Assembly: GCA_015657535.1 (NCBI GenBank)
Contig: JADHZB010001343.1
Span: 57,044-121,043 of the forward strand
Reading direction: 5' to 3'
DNA: 64,000 nucleotides
From: Nephromyces sp. MM_2019
Lineage: Eukaryota > Apicomplexa > Aconoidasida > Nephromycida
In this document: piece by piece, positions 37,080 to 47,388 of the stretch
Layout of the letters: every line of letters starts with the position of its first letter
Position numbering within the stretch: the stretch's first letter is position 1
Program-made: the position numbers and the translations under genes
Notes under the pieces: generated by a model
Databases searched by the model: none
What the model was told of the DNA's origin: nothing
The model's input: only the letters and a program-made list of their open reading frames with translations

Positions 37080-38231
37080 ATGCAATAAGCTGGCCAAAAT
37101 CCCACGTTATCTCTGCAGCGCGCCAATAGCACGGACGGTTTGGGGCTGAAAAACGTCTACAAGTAGCACAGTATCCCAACTTTTTCTGGTAGTTAGGAGT
37201 AAATGTCAAAAAAGTACTGAAAATCACTATAGGGTTGCTTATTGCGATGCAGCTGCTAATCGAAGCGTTCAAAATTCGGTTTTTCTATCAAATAAAACTA
37301 CTGGTAACTATTTAGGTCACTTGGTGCAGATACGGCATAATAAAGCCCCTGATAATAGAGACCCCTTAGCCTCTATGGTCAGCATCACTGACAAATTACA
37401 ACCTATGGCGGAAGCTTATGAATTTACAGATGTGTTTCAGCCGTCAAGCCCACCAAAAAAGTGTGGTAAGGCGTGGAAAAAGTAGCCATATTTTTTAGTG
37501 CGTGGAATTAATAGTAGCAAATTTTACAGGCATCGAAAGACTGTAAAATCACCTGTTGAAAAGCCTCTGATCATTAAAGCGGCAAGTTAATCTCTATGCA
37601 GCAAACTTCAGTCAAGAATAAATGGAAATACATTTCGGTACCCCCTTTTGGAAGCAGGAAAACTCAAGTACTGCGCAATGCAGCTTTCTATTTGTACAAT
37701 ACCGAACCTGTACTTGTTACTCCTGCTATGCGGGTTCGGGAATGTATACGTAACCCCAGCAGGTAGGGGATCACACTCATGTAGGCTCTGCTGCAACGGT
37801 GCTTATGCCGCTATGTGGAGAGCCCATAGTGGCTAAACTAGCGTTTGCCCTAGCTTAGGAAGTAGAACTTTCCCTCTAGTTCCGTAATATCTCTCATCTA
37901 AATCGTGTAGCTATTTTAATAAAATTATTTCAGCTACCACGGGCAACTCAAACGGTCCCCCGTTAGAAGAGCTGATGCAAAAAACAATGGCCGCTCACAA
38001 AGTCTCGCTGGATACTCTAGGCGCCCAAATAAAGAAGTCGAAATACAAAAGCACCCTATTGCCGTCTGCGCATTGACGCATGATTTCTTCTTGAAGGCTT
38101 GAAGACATCCTGGTCCAAAAGACAGGGGTTGAAGAGGCTGCAGAAAAACAAGCGGGAAGCCTCGCTGACCCCAATGCTCTACACATGACGATAGGTGCGC
38201 TAATTAACTAACTTGCAGATTTATCCGGCAT
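37080..38231 (-). CDS. Candidate 5' exons of an unrecognised gene
   Basis: Three exons with strong splice signals and consistent phases: 38213-38231 (ATG, donor GTTAGT), 37999-38137 (acceptor TTTTTCTGCAG, donor GTGAGC) and 37080-37145 (acceptor TTTTTCAG, donor GTGAGT). In the ATG-linked frame the product begins MPDKSA and includes SLQEEIMRQCADGNRVLLYF. A second frame is also open through the two larger exons (it would read FGPGCLQAFKKKSC and then CYWRAAEITWDFGQLIA), so the true frame is uncertain. The downstream exons toward 36.5 kb could not be fixed. The splice sites are convincing; the protein is not identified. Confidence 0.35.
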
Positions 38232-41200
38232 AATGCTACGGAATTGGATAAGCGCTTCGCGTTACAAACCTGAAAAATCTATAATATGGATCTTAGAGTA
38301 CCCAGGAATGGAGACAAATCAGGTGAAAGATGCCTCAATAGAAACCAAGGAGCCCGATGGTTCGAATACACATGACAGTTGCATAAGCTCATCGTGGGTT
38401 ATTAATTGGAACTGATTCAAATCGTCTTTACATCAGAAGAGAAAATTAATATTTCTGAGCTCAAGACGCCATTGGTAATAATATCCCAAAAGGTACCATT
38501 CCATTCCTAGCTATCAGGCACAGCAGAGTCAAAGGCTCATAGCAAAAAAGTCGCGCGTCTCCATTTTTAGGAATCTTATGATCATTTGCTAGGTTATCAC
38601 GGATAACCATATTGAAACAAGCAGAAAAATACTCCCATCATTGCAGACAAAATTATAAAAGAAAGTCAAGAGGGGGACTCCAAAGGTAATTTGTCGGACC
38701 AATTCAAACTTAATGAAAACGAAATTTCAAGAAATTTGGCCTTTCAGCAAGCAAGATTTTCAATGCCCATCACAAAGCGTCAGAAACAACCCGGAGGCAA
38801 GCGTTAGAAGATGTATGTCCACATAGCTGTACTTCACGCTATAGCAAAATTCAATTATAAAGGGCGGGAAGAAAAACGCTTTTGCAACTTGAAGAAAAGC
38901 TTATCAATTAACGATAATGGTTTTCAATATGTGTTTTTCAGCGGTTGAAGCAGATAGAGGCACACGTAGCATTTTATACATCAGATCAGAAAGAAATGGA
39001 ATACGTAATCCTATGAATGATAAAGCATACATCACGGGAAACAACCTCAAATTTTTTTAGATTTCAAAGCGAGATAAAGGAACAGTAATAGGTAAATGTT
39101 TTATTTTAACGCCCAGCAAAGACCAAAAAAAGAACAATAAACCCAACAGGGAAAATTAAGTCCAAGTGGCGGGTAAGAGAAAATTAAAATAATGGGAATT
39201 CTTTGTTATGGCCAGTGCTGCTTCAGGGTTTCAAACATTCTCGAAGCATTTAATAAAATAAGATAAAATGAGATAAAATGCCAATCGGAACCCAATGGAG
39301 CCATCCGAATAATTTTTTTTGCTGTTTCCTATACAATTACGAGTCTAGGCACAAAAGTAGCTAAAAGGTGTACGAGCTGGTCAATAGCTCTCTATGCAGC
39401 AGTCTTCCACATTCAACGCGAGTTATCACCCTTTTTCCAAAGAAATGAACATACGTTCTACTAAATAGTGGTGCACCCTACAGTTGCGTAGGATAGGGTT
39501 GCTATTAGTATACCAAATGCAAAAATTTAAGCACCTCCGGTTCAGCACCCAACACCTAGAAGAGACAAGCGTTCAAAAAATCTTCAAGAATAAAGAACAC
39601 CGTAAGGGAACATAGTGCTCCACCATTACGCATATAAACAAGCATCATTTTTACTTATTTTTATGAATGGGGCAACACTGTAAATTAATTCAAACAGACA
39701 AAAAAGAGGAAACAATATTTTCTGCTCTATATATTTCATCATTAGCTCGCTGCGAAAACAAGAGATTGCAAAATTGAACACGTTAACACGCAAGAGGAGA
39801 CGTAATCTGAATAGCATCAAATGCAGAACACAAAAAACTTGGCTAATTCTCAGACAGAGCGGCAGCAAGGGCATAAAAAATGAAGCGAACCACCCATATA
39901 TTCTAGTTTCATATGTCAATATGTCAAAGAACCGAAGGAACACGCACAATACTCCTTTTCAGGTATTTCACAACGAAGAATAACAACGTGTTATTCCAGG
40001 CTCGAACGGATCCCAAGTTGCCAAGAGAGGTTTGTAAGCAGACTCGACGGTATGAACCCCGCCACTTCATCAATTAGAGTCAAAAAAGTTCTACCTTTAA
40101 TGACATGGAACTACTATACTCAAGAAATAAATTTTACAATCGCTAGAGATAATAAACAATTTATGTAGATCGCAAAACTCCACAGTTGACTATAGTGCAA
40201 ATCAGATTTTCGCATATGTGCACAGATAAAGGATTTTGAATCACACAACAGTGCAGAAAAATAGAATATGCAAAACATCACAACTTGCTAAACTACTACG
40301 TAGTAATGCTCGTTATGCATAATTCCACTTTAAATTTTTGACTATTTGAGAAACAAAGCATAGAGCGAAGCATCAACAGCAACGAGTGGAAGTAAAGACC
40401 TGACCCACACAGCTTCCAGTACTCAAATATTTCCCGCCTAAGACAATATCAGGGTGAGTAAAGAAAAAGCACATGCATTCAGCGAGGCGCAAGGCGTGAG
40501 CACAAAAAGACATCGTCTCCTATTTACGGAGACAAGCATTGAAAAAAAAGATTCTTGTCATTAAACGGTGAGGTGCATTATTTAAAAGGAAAGCCTTTCC
40601 AGCGAAAGAACAGCTGTTTTCTTCTCATTGTTGAACAAGCAAAACTGTCCGGAGCATCATTCACTATAAGTATGGACCGGTTATGTTTGCTCAAAGTGAA
40701 AGGTGACAGTTACAACAAATACTCGCAGATAAATGCACCATGGGAGCTTAAAGTGAGGATTTTCTGTCTCAGAGATGAATAACAGAAACTTTTTTTGTTC
40801 CTGTTTTTCATTCGATCAAATTCAATAAAGGTGACTTCATTAAAGCTGGGAGAACTTGTTGAGCCAAATTTTGAGCTAGCTGAGAAGCCTCATCTATGTC
40901 CTAACCGGGTAAGAAAAACTTTCTCCTAAATGAAAAAACAAGCAATAAAAAACAAATTTCCAATAAATTTAGGAACATTGCCGTTTCAAAAATCAGGAGC
41001 CTAAAAAGTAGTCAAATTTCTCGGAGGTGTCGTCTAAAAAATTTTGCTAAAAATGTGGGTAGTTCTCCAAGGTGCAGAAAAAAATCAACCAAACATGGTT
41101 CCAGATGTCAGTACTTGGACTACACATCGACGAAGACTTCAAAAATATTAAGAAAAAACACTACATCGATATTAATATGGAAGATAAGCAATTTAGAGGC

Positions 41201-41534
41201 CCATAGCCTTGAACAAGAAGAAAGAGTTATTAAAGTAACGAGCAAGCAGTGTGGTTTCCACTAGAAGAGTTATTAAAGTAACAACTAAGGAGTATGGTTC
41301 CAAAATTAAATTGAAAACTTGAAGACATATCTCGAAGTCAACCAATGTTAACTTTCCAGTACAGAAACCGAAAAATCAAGTCTAAGAGAGCAAATACTGT
41401 ATACTTAGAAAACGCCATACACTTGACATATCCCAAGCTGCCAATAATTACAGGAGCGAAAGATACAACACGATAAAGTAGGGCATACAAAAAATCTTCA
41501 AACCTGTATGATAAGTTGCAAGACATCAGGGGAA
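38232..41534. other. Unresolved region downstream of PP1
   Basis: The plus strand is A-rich, as expected where the minus strand is transcribed. It includes the PP1 3' flank with an imperfect 43-base tandem duplication (41224-41312). A 31-codon open piece at 40808-40900 (-) follows a good pyrimidine-rich acceptor, but no upstream partner exon fits between it and PP1. Confidence 0.4.
41224..41312. repeat. Imperfect 43-base tandem duplication
   Basis: GAGTTATTAAAGTAAC recurs 43 bases apart (41224 and 41267), followed each time by a TATGGTTCCA/TGTGGTTTCCA block. Located just beyond the PP1 stop codon. Confidence 0.75.
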
Positions 41535-44500
41535 CTAAATTTTTTGCCCCCTTGTTTTTTCTGCTGGTTTTAGTATCTGCAAGAACCAACAAGAGATATA
41601 TCAACGCCATATACAGCCATGATACAAAAGTACACAGCAGCAAATAGCAGAAAGTCACGCAAAACTGCAGGTTTTGAGTGTCTACGAAGAAGCAAATACA
41701 TGCCATTTCTTTGAATTTGAAGACTAACCTGAAATGAGCACATCAAGGTTTCATCTACACTCATCATAGCACCTGCATTATCAAATTCACCGCAATAATT
41801 CGGAGCACTGAATAGCGTTACGAGCTGCCGAGCGGCAAAAAACTCATATCCATCCTCAACAACCTAGAAATAGCAAACGAAATGCCGTAATTTCTGCATG
41901 AACTGCTTCACACTAGTAGATTAATATCATTAGCTTGGGAAGCGATTTGCATAACCCACTCGGGTGTTTATCAAGAACTTTTACGTCAAATGATGAGATT
42001 TCTCCAAAATTTCCTTCAATGTAAGTGATAATATAGTGTAGAACAAATGGGTTTGCTTCAATATGAGTAGTTTTACAGTATACTAATCGGCAATTTTTGT
42101 TCAATATAACTACTTTCAGTGTAGAATAATCAATTATTCATCCTTCCAACCGATTCTAAAGCGCTGAAATTTAATGACATTAAAAACAAAATCATCATTC
42201 AAAGAACACCTGGTGGGCTCGGCAGACGAGGTCCAGATCATGCTTTCTTAAAAAATTAGAAACAACATCGGTGCCGAAAGTATACGAAACACCACGGTCG
42301 TTCTCTCCCCATCCGGTAATGTCACGTTCAGGGTCGCTCCACAGCAAATCACACAACAATCCTACAACAGTACCAAAGAATGCGATAATTTATGAAACAT
42401 AAAAGCACAAAAAGGGACATATAAGGCAAATAATGCTAGCATAGCAAAGCCAGAGGCTATTTAAGTAAGGATAGGCTCAACAGAATCATATTGCAGCAGC
42501 ATTCGAACGCAAACAATAATCATTTTTATTCAAGTAAAAGTGAGTTAAACAAACAGAGGACGACAAAGAAGAAGAAGAAGAAGAAGCAGAACAAGAAGAA
42601 GCAGAACAAGAAGAAGCAGAACAAGAAGTAGATAAAGAAGAAGAAGCAAAAGGAAAAGAAGAAGCAAAAGGAAAAGAAGAAGCAGAAGAATAAGATGACG
42701 AAAAAGAAGAACTAGAAGAAGCAGAATAAAAAGCAGTGAAGAAGATGCAGAACACGAAGATGAACAAGAAAAATAAGAAGCACAGAAGAAGCCAAAGGGA
42801 ATGAAACAAATTGGATGAAAATTAAAATGAGAAGAAGAAAAATCAACTTTACCGAAGCAAACAGCAGCCATAAAGTGATTTGCAGTGAAATTCAAAGGGC
42901 TCATTAAGTTTCGCACATAACATTAAAATCGAAGGTTTCGCATACCTGCATCAGGTACATCCGTAGGTCTAACTAGCTGTCGAATCTGTTCCATATTACA
43001 TAACTCAGGCGAGAGACCCCCATGCATGCAAAATATCTTATCATCAATGATAGCTGCCACCGGAAGGCAGTTAAAGCAGTCTGTGAAAGTCTTCCATATT
43101 TTGATTCCGTAGCGTCGCTTACCTAACATATTAAGGAAGTTGAGAGTGAAAAATACATACAAACCAACTTCGAGAGATCAAGTTATACACACACGCCAAC
43201 GCACACTCACAAATGCGCACACAAAAAGGTGTATATCAACTCCTAAACACACAAAAACACGTATAAACTAACTCCTCCCAAAATGAAAACACCCAAAAAC
43301 ACACACACAAACACATCTAGTGCTCTAACTGGCATATTCACATTTATATATACCAAGGATACGGGAGCTCCAGGAGCACTAATTGAACCAGAGATTTCTT
43401 AGTACACTAGATGACTTGAACTACTGCCACCAAGAGTATACTGCTAGAAAAAAAAACTAAACAAAACAACTACCAATTCTCCCAAAGTGTGTGTCTCAAT
43501 ACAAAGAAAAAAATTAATCTATAGAAGCTGAACTTTGGTGAAAAAAAAGCTCAGCTTCGCTACTACAGTCCTAAAACATACACACAGAAATTGCAGTTGC
43601 AACAAATACAACTAGAATAGCAAGATATCTTTTATACAAGTGCATACGATGAAAAAACTAAACTGCACACCATCCTCAGCGTCAAAAAATTCAACAGATA
43701 AGCCAATCAAATTATCGCAGCATATATATATATATTCGTGCTATTTGAAGCTGCGTACGTTAGAGAACATCAAAAAACGTCTAAACACACAAGTTAAAAA
43801 GTGGTTAGAAACCTAGCAGTCTCATACTGAACTATGAAATACTAGAGTAGATTTACTATCGTATTCCTAATATCGTTTATACATGCACATCGGACTAAGC
43901 ATTAACGAAAAATATTGCAAGTACAAAGAAAATAAAGATAAAACAAGCTCAGACTATATATTGCACTCCTATGAAAAAGACACACACAATGCTTTCCCTC
44001 AATAGGGATAAAACGAAAAAAACACAATGGAGTATTATTATGAGTAGAAGCATGATAAAGGCTTTATATTGGATATCTGCTTCTTCTTCTTCGGCTCGTA
44101 TGACTACTTCTTCTTCGACTGCTTCTGCTTCTTCGGCGTCTCCTTTGTGTTCATGCGGATAATCAGCTCAACACAATTAGTTTTTTACGTTTGGTTAACT
44201 ACAAAGCGTTTAGATAATGTTCTTCAGAACAGAGAGTCATTACATTCCAGAGATTATGCATAAACCAACACACATTACCATCAAATGTATGAAAGTCTGA
44301 GTGTACGTACACTGAACAAATCCATAGGAATGGGCTTGAAATACCTCATATATATGAGAGACTATAATTGAAAAATATAATCACCGTGATAAGTGCAAAG
44401 ACGGGGATCAGCCAAATACTTAAAACTTAAAGTGGCAATTCTGCAAAGCACATAAATCTCACACTTTAAGCAACGAAAAGTACTAATCAGGAAAACTACC

Positions 44501-45456
44501 TAGTATGTGTCGGTAAGTGTGTGTGTTTTTTTTGAAAAATTTTAAAGCAAAATGTCTGGTTTAATACATCTTGTTATAAACAAAAAGCCAAGAAACTTCG
44601 CAAAAGAATATTAAGAAGAAATAGTAAGATAATGCTATAAGCATGTCAGGTGTGCCACCTGCTAAAACCATACCATACTAAACACTAGTATAACAAAATT
44701 TCCTTCAGTGTGCTTTCTTCGAGAGAAAGTCTATGAAATTCAGGTTTAAACATCAAAAATAATATAAAATGATGTCCCCTAGATGAAGATAGCTCTCGTG
44801 TGTTGTGCGATAACCACCCCAGTGACTCTCGCAACACCCCNNNNNNNNNNNNCCCAACTCTCCCAACCCCCCCCTACGCTCCCCTTTCCACGAGGATATC
44901 TCCAGTCTACCCCCAAAACATCACGAGTTGTTCTCACAAAAAATGCACACCTCCTTATTTCACACGCAAAACGCAGTTAGACTACTACCACCACCTGCTG
45001 CCCCTCCTCCTCCTCCTCCTACTAAACCTTACATTCATCGTAGAAGCCGTATATACGATTTATGGAGGCGCACTCATGGTTTCCTCTAAGCAGAAAAAAA
45101 TTTTCCGGATATTTTATCTTATAAGCCAGAAGAAGGCAGATTGTTTCCAAACTCTGCTTTCCACGATCAACGTAATCTCCTAAGAAAAGATAGTTGGCGG
45201 TGGGGGGAAAGCCTCCATATTCAAATAAGCGCAAGAGATCGTAGTATTGGCCGTGTATATCCCCGCAGATCTTTATAGGTGCCATCAACTCCAGTAATAT
45301 GGGCTGCTTGACAAAAATTTCCCGACTCTTATTACATAGAATTCTGACATCGGATTCAGCCAGCTGCACTGGTTTACCGGGCCTAGATCCTCGCACTTCC
45401 AATAATTTACTAATTATTGCATCAATATCGATAGTTCCAGAGCTGCTAGCCGCCAT
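41535..45456 (-). CDS. PP1: Serine/threonine protein phosphatase PP1 catalytic subunit
   Basis: Catalytic subunit of protein phosphatase 1, a dinuclear-metal PPP enzyme acting with many regulatory partners. Five exons on the minus strand: 45028-45456 (ATG at 45456), 42946-43117, 42210-42361, 41729-41863 and 41535-41576 (TAG), 309 residues, the normal family length. All PPP signatures are present: [95 protein letters not shown] and the loop [18 protein letters not shown]. The conserved ILKPAEK follows, with a very short tail (TRGQKI) lacking the long C-terminus of animal isoforms. Metal ligands (Asp and His of GDIHG, GDYVD, GNHE, and the two later His) are all in place. The exon 1/exon 2 junction has two equivalent placements because GTAAG occurs at both intron ends; both give the same protein. 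A 12-base N gap lies in intron 1. Confidence 0.96.
42565..42745. repeat. GAA/GCAGAA triplet tract in PP1 intron 2
   Basis: Nearly pure purine on the plus strand: GAAGAAG runs interrupted by GCAGAACAA units. On the PP1 sense strand it is a CTT/CTGCTT pyrimidine tract. Contains a 17-mer complementary to a tract in intron 1. Confidence 0.92.
43175..43325. repeat. CA-rich stretch in PP1 intron 1
   Basis: Irregular ACACAC blocks with AAAAACAC spacers shortly upstream (sense) of PP1 exon 2. Confidence 0.7.
44076..44146. repeat. CTT/CTGCTT triplet tract in PP1 intron 1
   Basis: TCTGCTTCTTCTTCTTC at 44076-44092, followed by further CTTCTTC blocks. It is the reverse complement of part of the intron 2 GAA tract. 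Confidence 0.9.
44841..44852. other. Assembly gap of 12 N
   Basis: Unknown bases between C-rich flanks (CACCCC and CCCAACTCTCCC) in PP1 intron 1. It probably marks a short unsequenced C-rich tract. Confidence 0.98.
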
Positions 45457-45727
45457 TTTGAACTATCAGCTTGAAATATACTTCCTCCGCTGCGAAAAAA
45501 GACATGTAGAATGGAACATACAAAGGCATGCAAAGAGGAGGAAAAATCAGGTTTCGTGTGTATGAAGATTGACTGAGAAATCGCTTAGGAGAGCGTGAAA
45601 TTCAGCTTTACAGTATGGAGAGTTAGATATAGAGTATATGTGTGTTGTACACTGTTGGTGTGATGAAATCTACGTGTGCAGCGAGGAAATTACAAGAGGT
45701 AGCCATCATTTTCTCATTGAGTGTGTT

Positions 45728-45800
45728 GGTGCTTTTTTTGGGCGCCGGTGGGGTGGTGCTTTTTCGGGCGCCGGTGGGGTGGTGCTTTTTTGTGTGCGTT
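45728..45800. repeat. 26-27-base GC-rich tandem repeat upstream of PP1
   Basis: Two full copies and one partial copy (starts at 45728, 45755 and 45781) of GGTGCTTTTT followed by GGGCGCCGGTGGGGT, each full copy with a GGCGCC palindrome. It lies 270-345 bases upstream of the PP1 start and just beyond the end of the candidate small gene. Confidence 0.85.
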
Positions 45801-45825
45801 TTTTTATGTATAAAAGCTTGCACAG

Positions 45826-47388
45826 TTATCCAAGCAATTCACTCAAGGTCAACACCATGTTTGGCCTACAGAATCAATGATGTGCCACCAAAAACAGTAT
45901 CATATGCGACACACACACACAAATAGATAGACACACCCGCATCAACATACAGATAGATAGATACATACGCATCAACACACAGATAGATAGATACATGTGC
46001 ATCAACACATCAACACACACATCATGGTCTTTTTACTTACCGAGGTCCAATCAATTTACAAGAATCTCCTAATCTTAAATGAAGCTCCCATACCGCACGA
46101 ATACAACGCTCCTCTACAAGAACAAAAAAATCCCCACCCTAAAGAGCTTCATCACTAAAAAAATCACTATGCAAGCCACGTATATTTCATCTACAAATCA
46201 GCCATAAGCTAATATAAAATATCGCCTACTTGCATCATCACAAACATCAACTTCTACACACACAAATTCCCATAGAATACCCCATACCGACGAGAAAACG
46301 CTACATAATACACGGTGTAGCAACTTCTAGACGCAAAAGACACGAAACTGAATTCATAGTGGGAAGTAAAAGTTTAGCATAGGGATAAACTCGCTTCAAG
46401 CTCTGTTTTCGCACGAAAAGCACCTACAAAGCAGATTAATAAATCGCTAAAACCTCAGAAAAATCAGCAAATAGAAGAATTCCTTCACAATATAATACTC
46501 TTTCAATATCTACCTCAAAAGATGAAAAAATGCAATGCACGGTGCTTTCTATAGTAAGCTTATATATATAAAAACAGGATATACCTAGATAATCCACTAT
46601 ACTTCTGGCTATATAGGCAGCACAAAAAGACCTAAAACTAATCCATAACTAATAAATTGCCCCTTACTTCTTCAAAGGATGCGACACTATCCTTGATTTT
46701 AGTGCACATATATACATGACTGGAAGCTAAAATACCTCCTTTAGCTAAGGCTTGCAATCGATGCTATCCAGCTATTAAATAATCAAATAAAGGCCAAGTG
46801 GGCAACACACTGTCATGCCGTTGTATCTCAGTAGAACACTCTAATGCTTATGACAACAAAGAGGTAGGAGTAGCTTAACTGAGCGACAAGACTATACATA
46901 GAAACTAGCAATAAGCAACGAAAGAGTCTAAATTTTTCAAGCCGAGTTACTCTTTACCTCAGGTGCACCATAAGGCTTTACCACATAACGATACGCAGTT
47001 TTGGGCTTGACTTAAGGCCTGACAGATACAATAATTTCACTTTAATTAAAGTTATAAACAAATCATTCTTCAGTGTGTTTAATTACGATGAATCAGCAAG
47101 CTGCAAAAAAAATTTCAACGTTACGAGATTAAAAAAAACAAAGAGAAAAACTAGAAAAATCGAGAGAAACTCTAGAAAGCAACGAAAAAAACTTCAACAA
47201 AACATTCAAAAACTTATAAACCATAATTAAATACTAACAAAAAACAGAATGTGTACTTTTTGAAAAATATTCTTCGATGATATATATAAATTTCCGTTTA
47301 GAAAAGAAGCAAGAAAATAGCACAGCAAAAATAACGGATAAAGCACTCTATATAGTTTGCATGGCAAATGCAAACTCACGTTTAGCAT
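45826..47388 (-). CDS. Candidate small protein (about 63 residues), five exons
   Basis: Not recognised. A chain of five small exons with matching phases: 47380-47388 (ATG CTA AAC, donor GTGAGT), 46958-47005 (donor GTAAAG), 46668-46691 (donor GTAAGG), 46041-46111 (donor GTAAGT) and 45826-45865 (acceptor TTCTGTAG, TAA). The predicted product begins MLNPKTAYRYVVKPYGAPE, continues through ERCIRAVWELHLRLGDSC and ends PNMVLTLSELLG. It is basic and soluble, with no signal peptide or membrane helix. It sits just upstream of PP1 on the same strand, and its last intron holds a CA/GATA minisatellite, as in the secure genes here. The acceptors of exons 2 and 3 have weak pyrimidine tracts, so those pieces are the doubtful ones. 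Confidence 0.32.
45910..46022. repeat. GATA/CATCAACACA minisatellite
   Basis: About three copies of a roughly 33-base unit made of AGATAGATAGATACAT and GCATCAACACAC, preceded by a CA run. It sits in the last intron of the candidate small gene. Confidence 0.85.

Noticed and set aside
38355..38375. tRNA B-box-like GGTTCGAATAC
   Set aside because: No A box or foldable cloverleaf around it.
40808..40900. 31-codon minus-strand terminal exon
   Set aside because: Good acceptor and plausible residues, but there is no partner exon between it and the PP1 stop at 41535; the length is within chance.
40555..40980. Plus-strand exon chain (ORF 40555-40782 and two following pieces)
   Set aside because: Phases can be matched, but its introns would be A-rich on the sense strand, unlike all secure genes, and the minus strand has a better pyrimidine-rich acceptor over the same bases.
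44783..45183. Plus-strand frames across the N gap
   Set aside because: Antisense to PP1 exon 1 and driven by C-rich low complexity; the gap bases are unknown.
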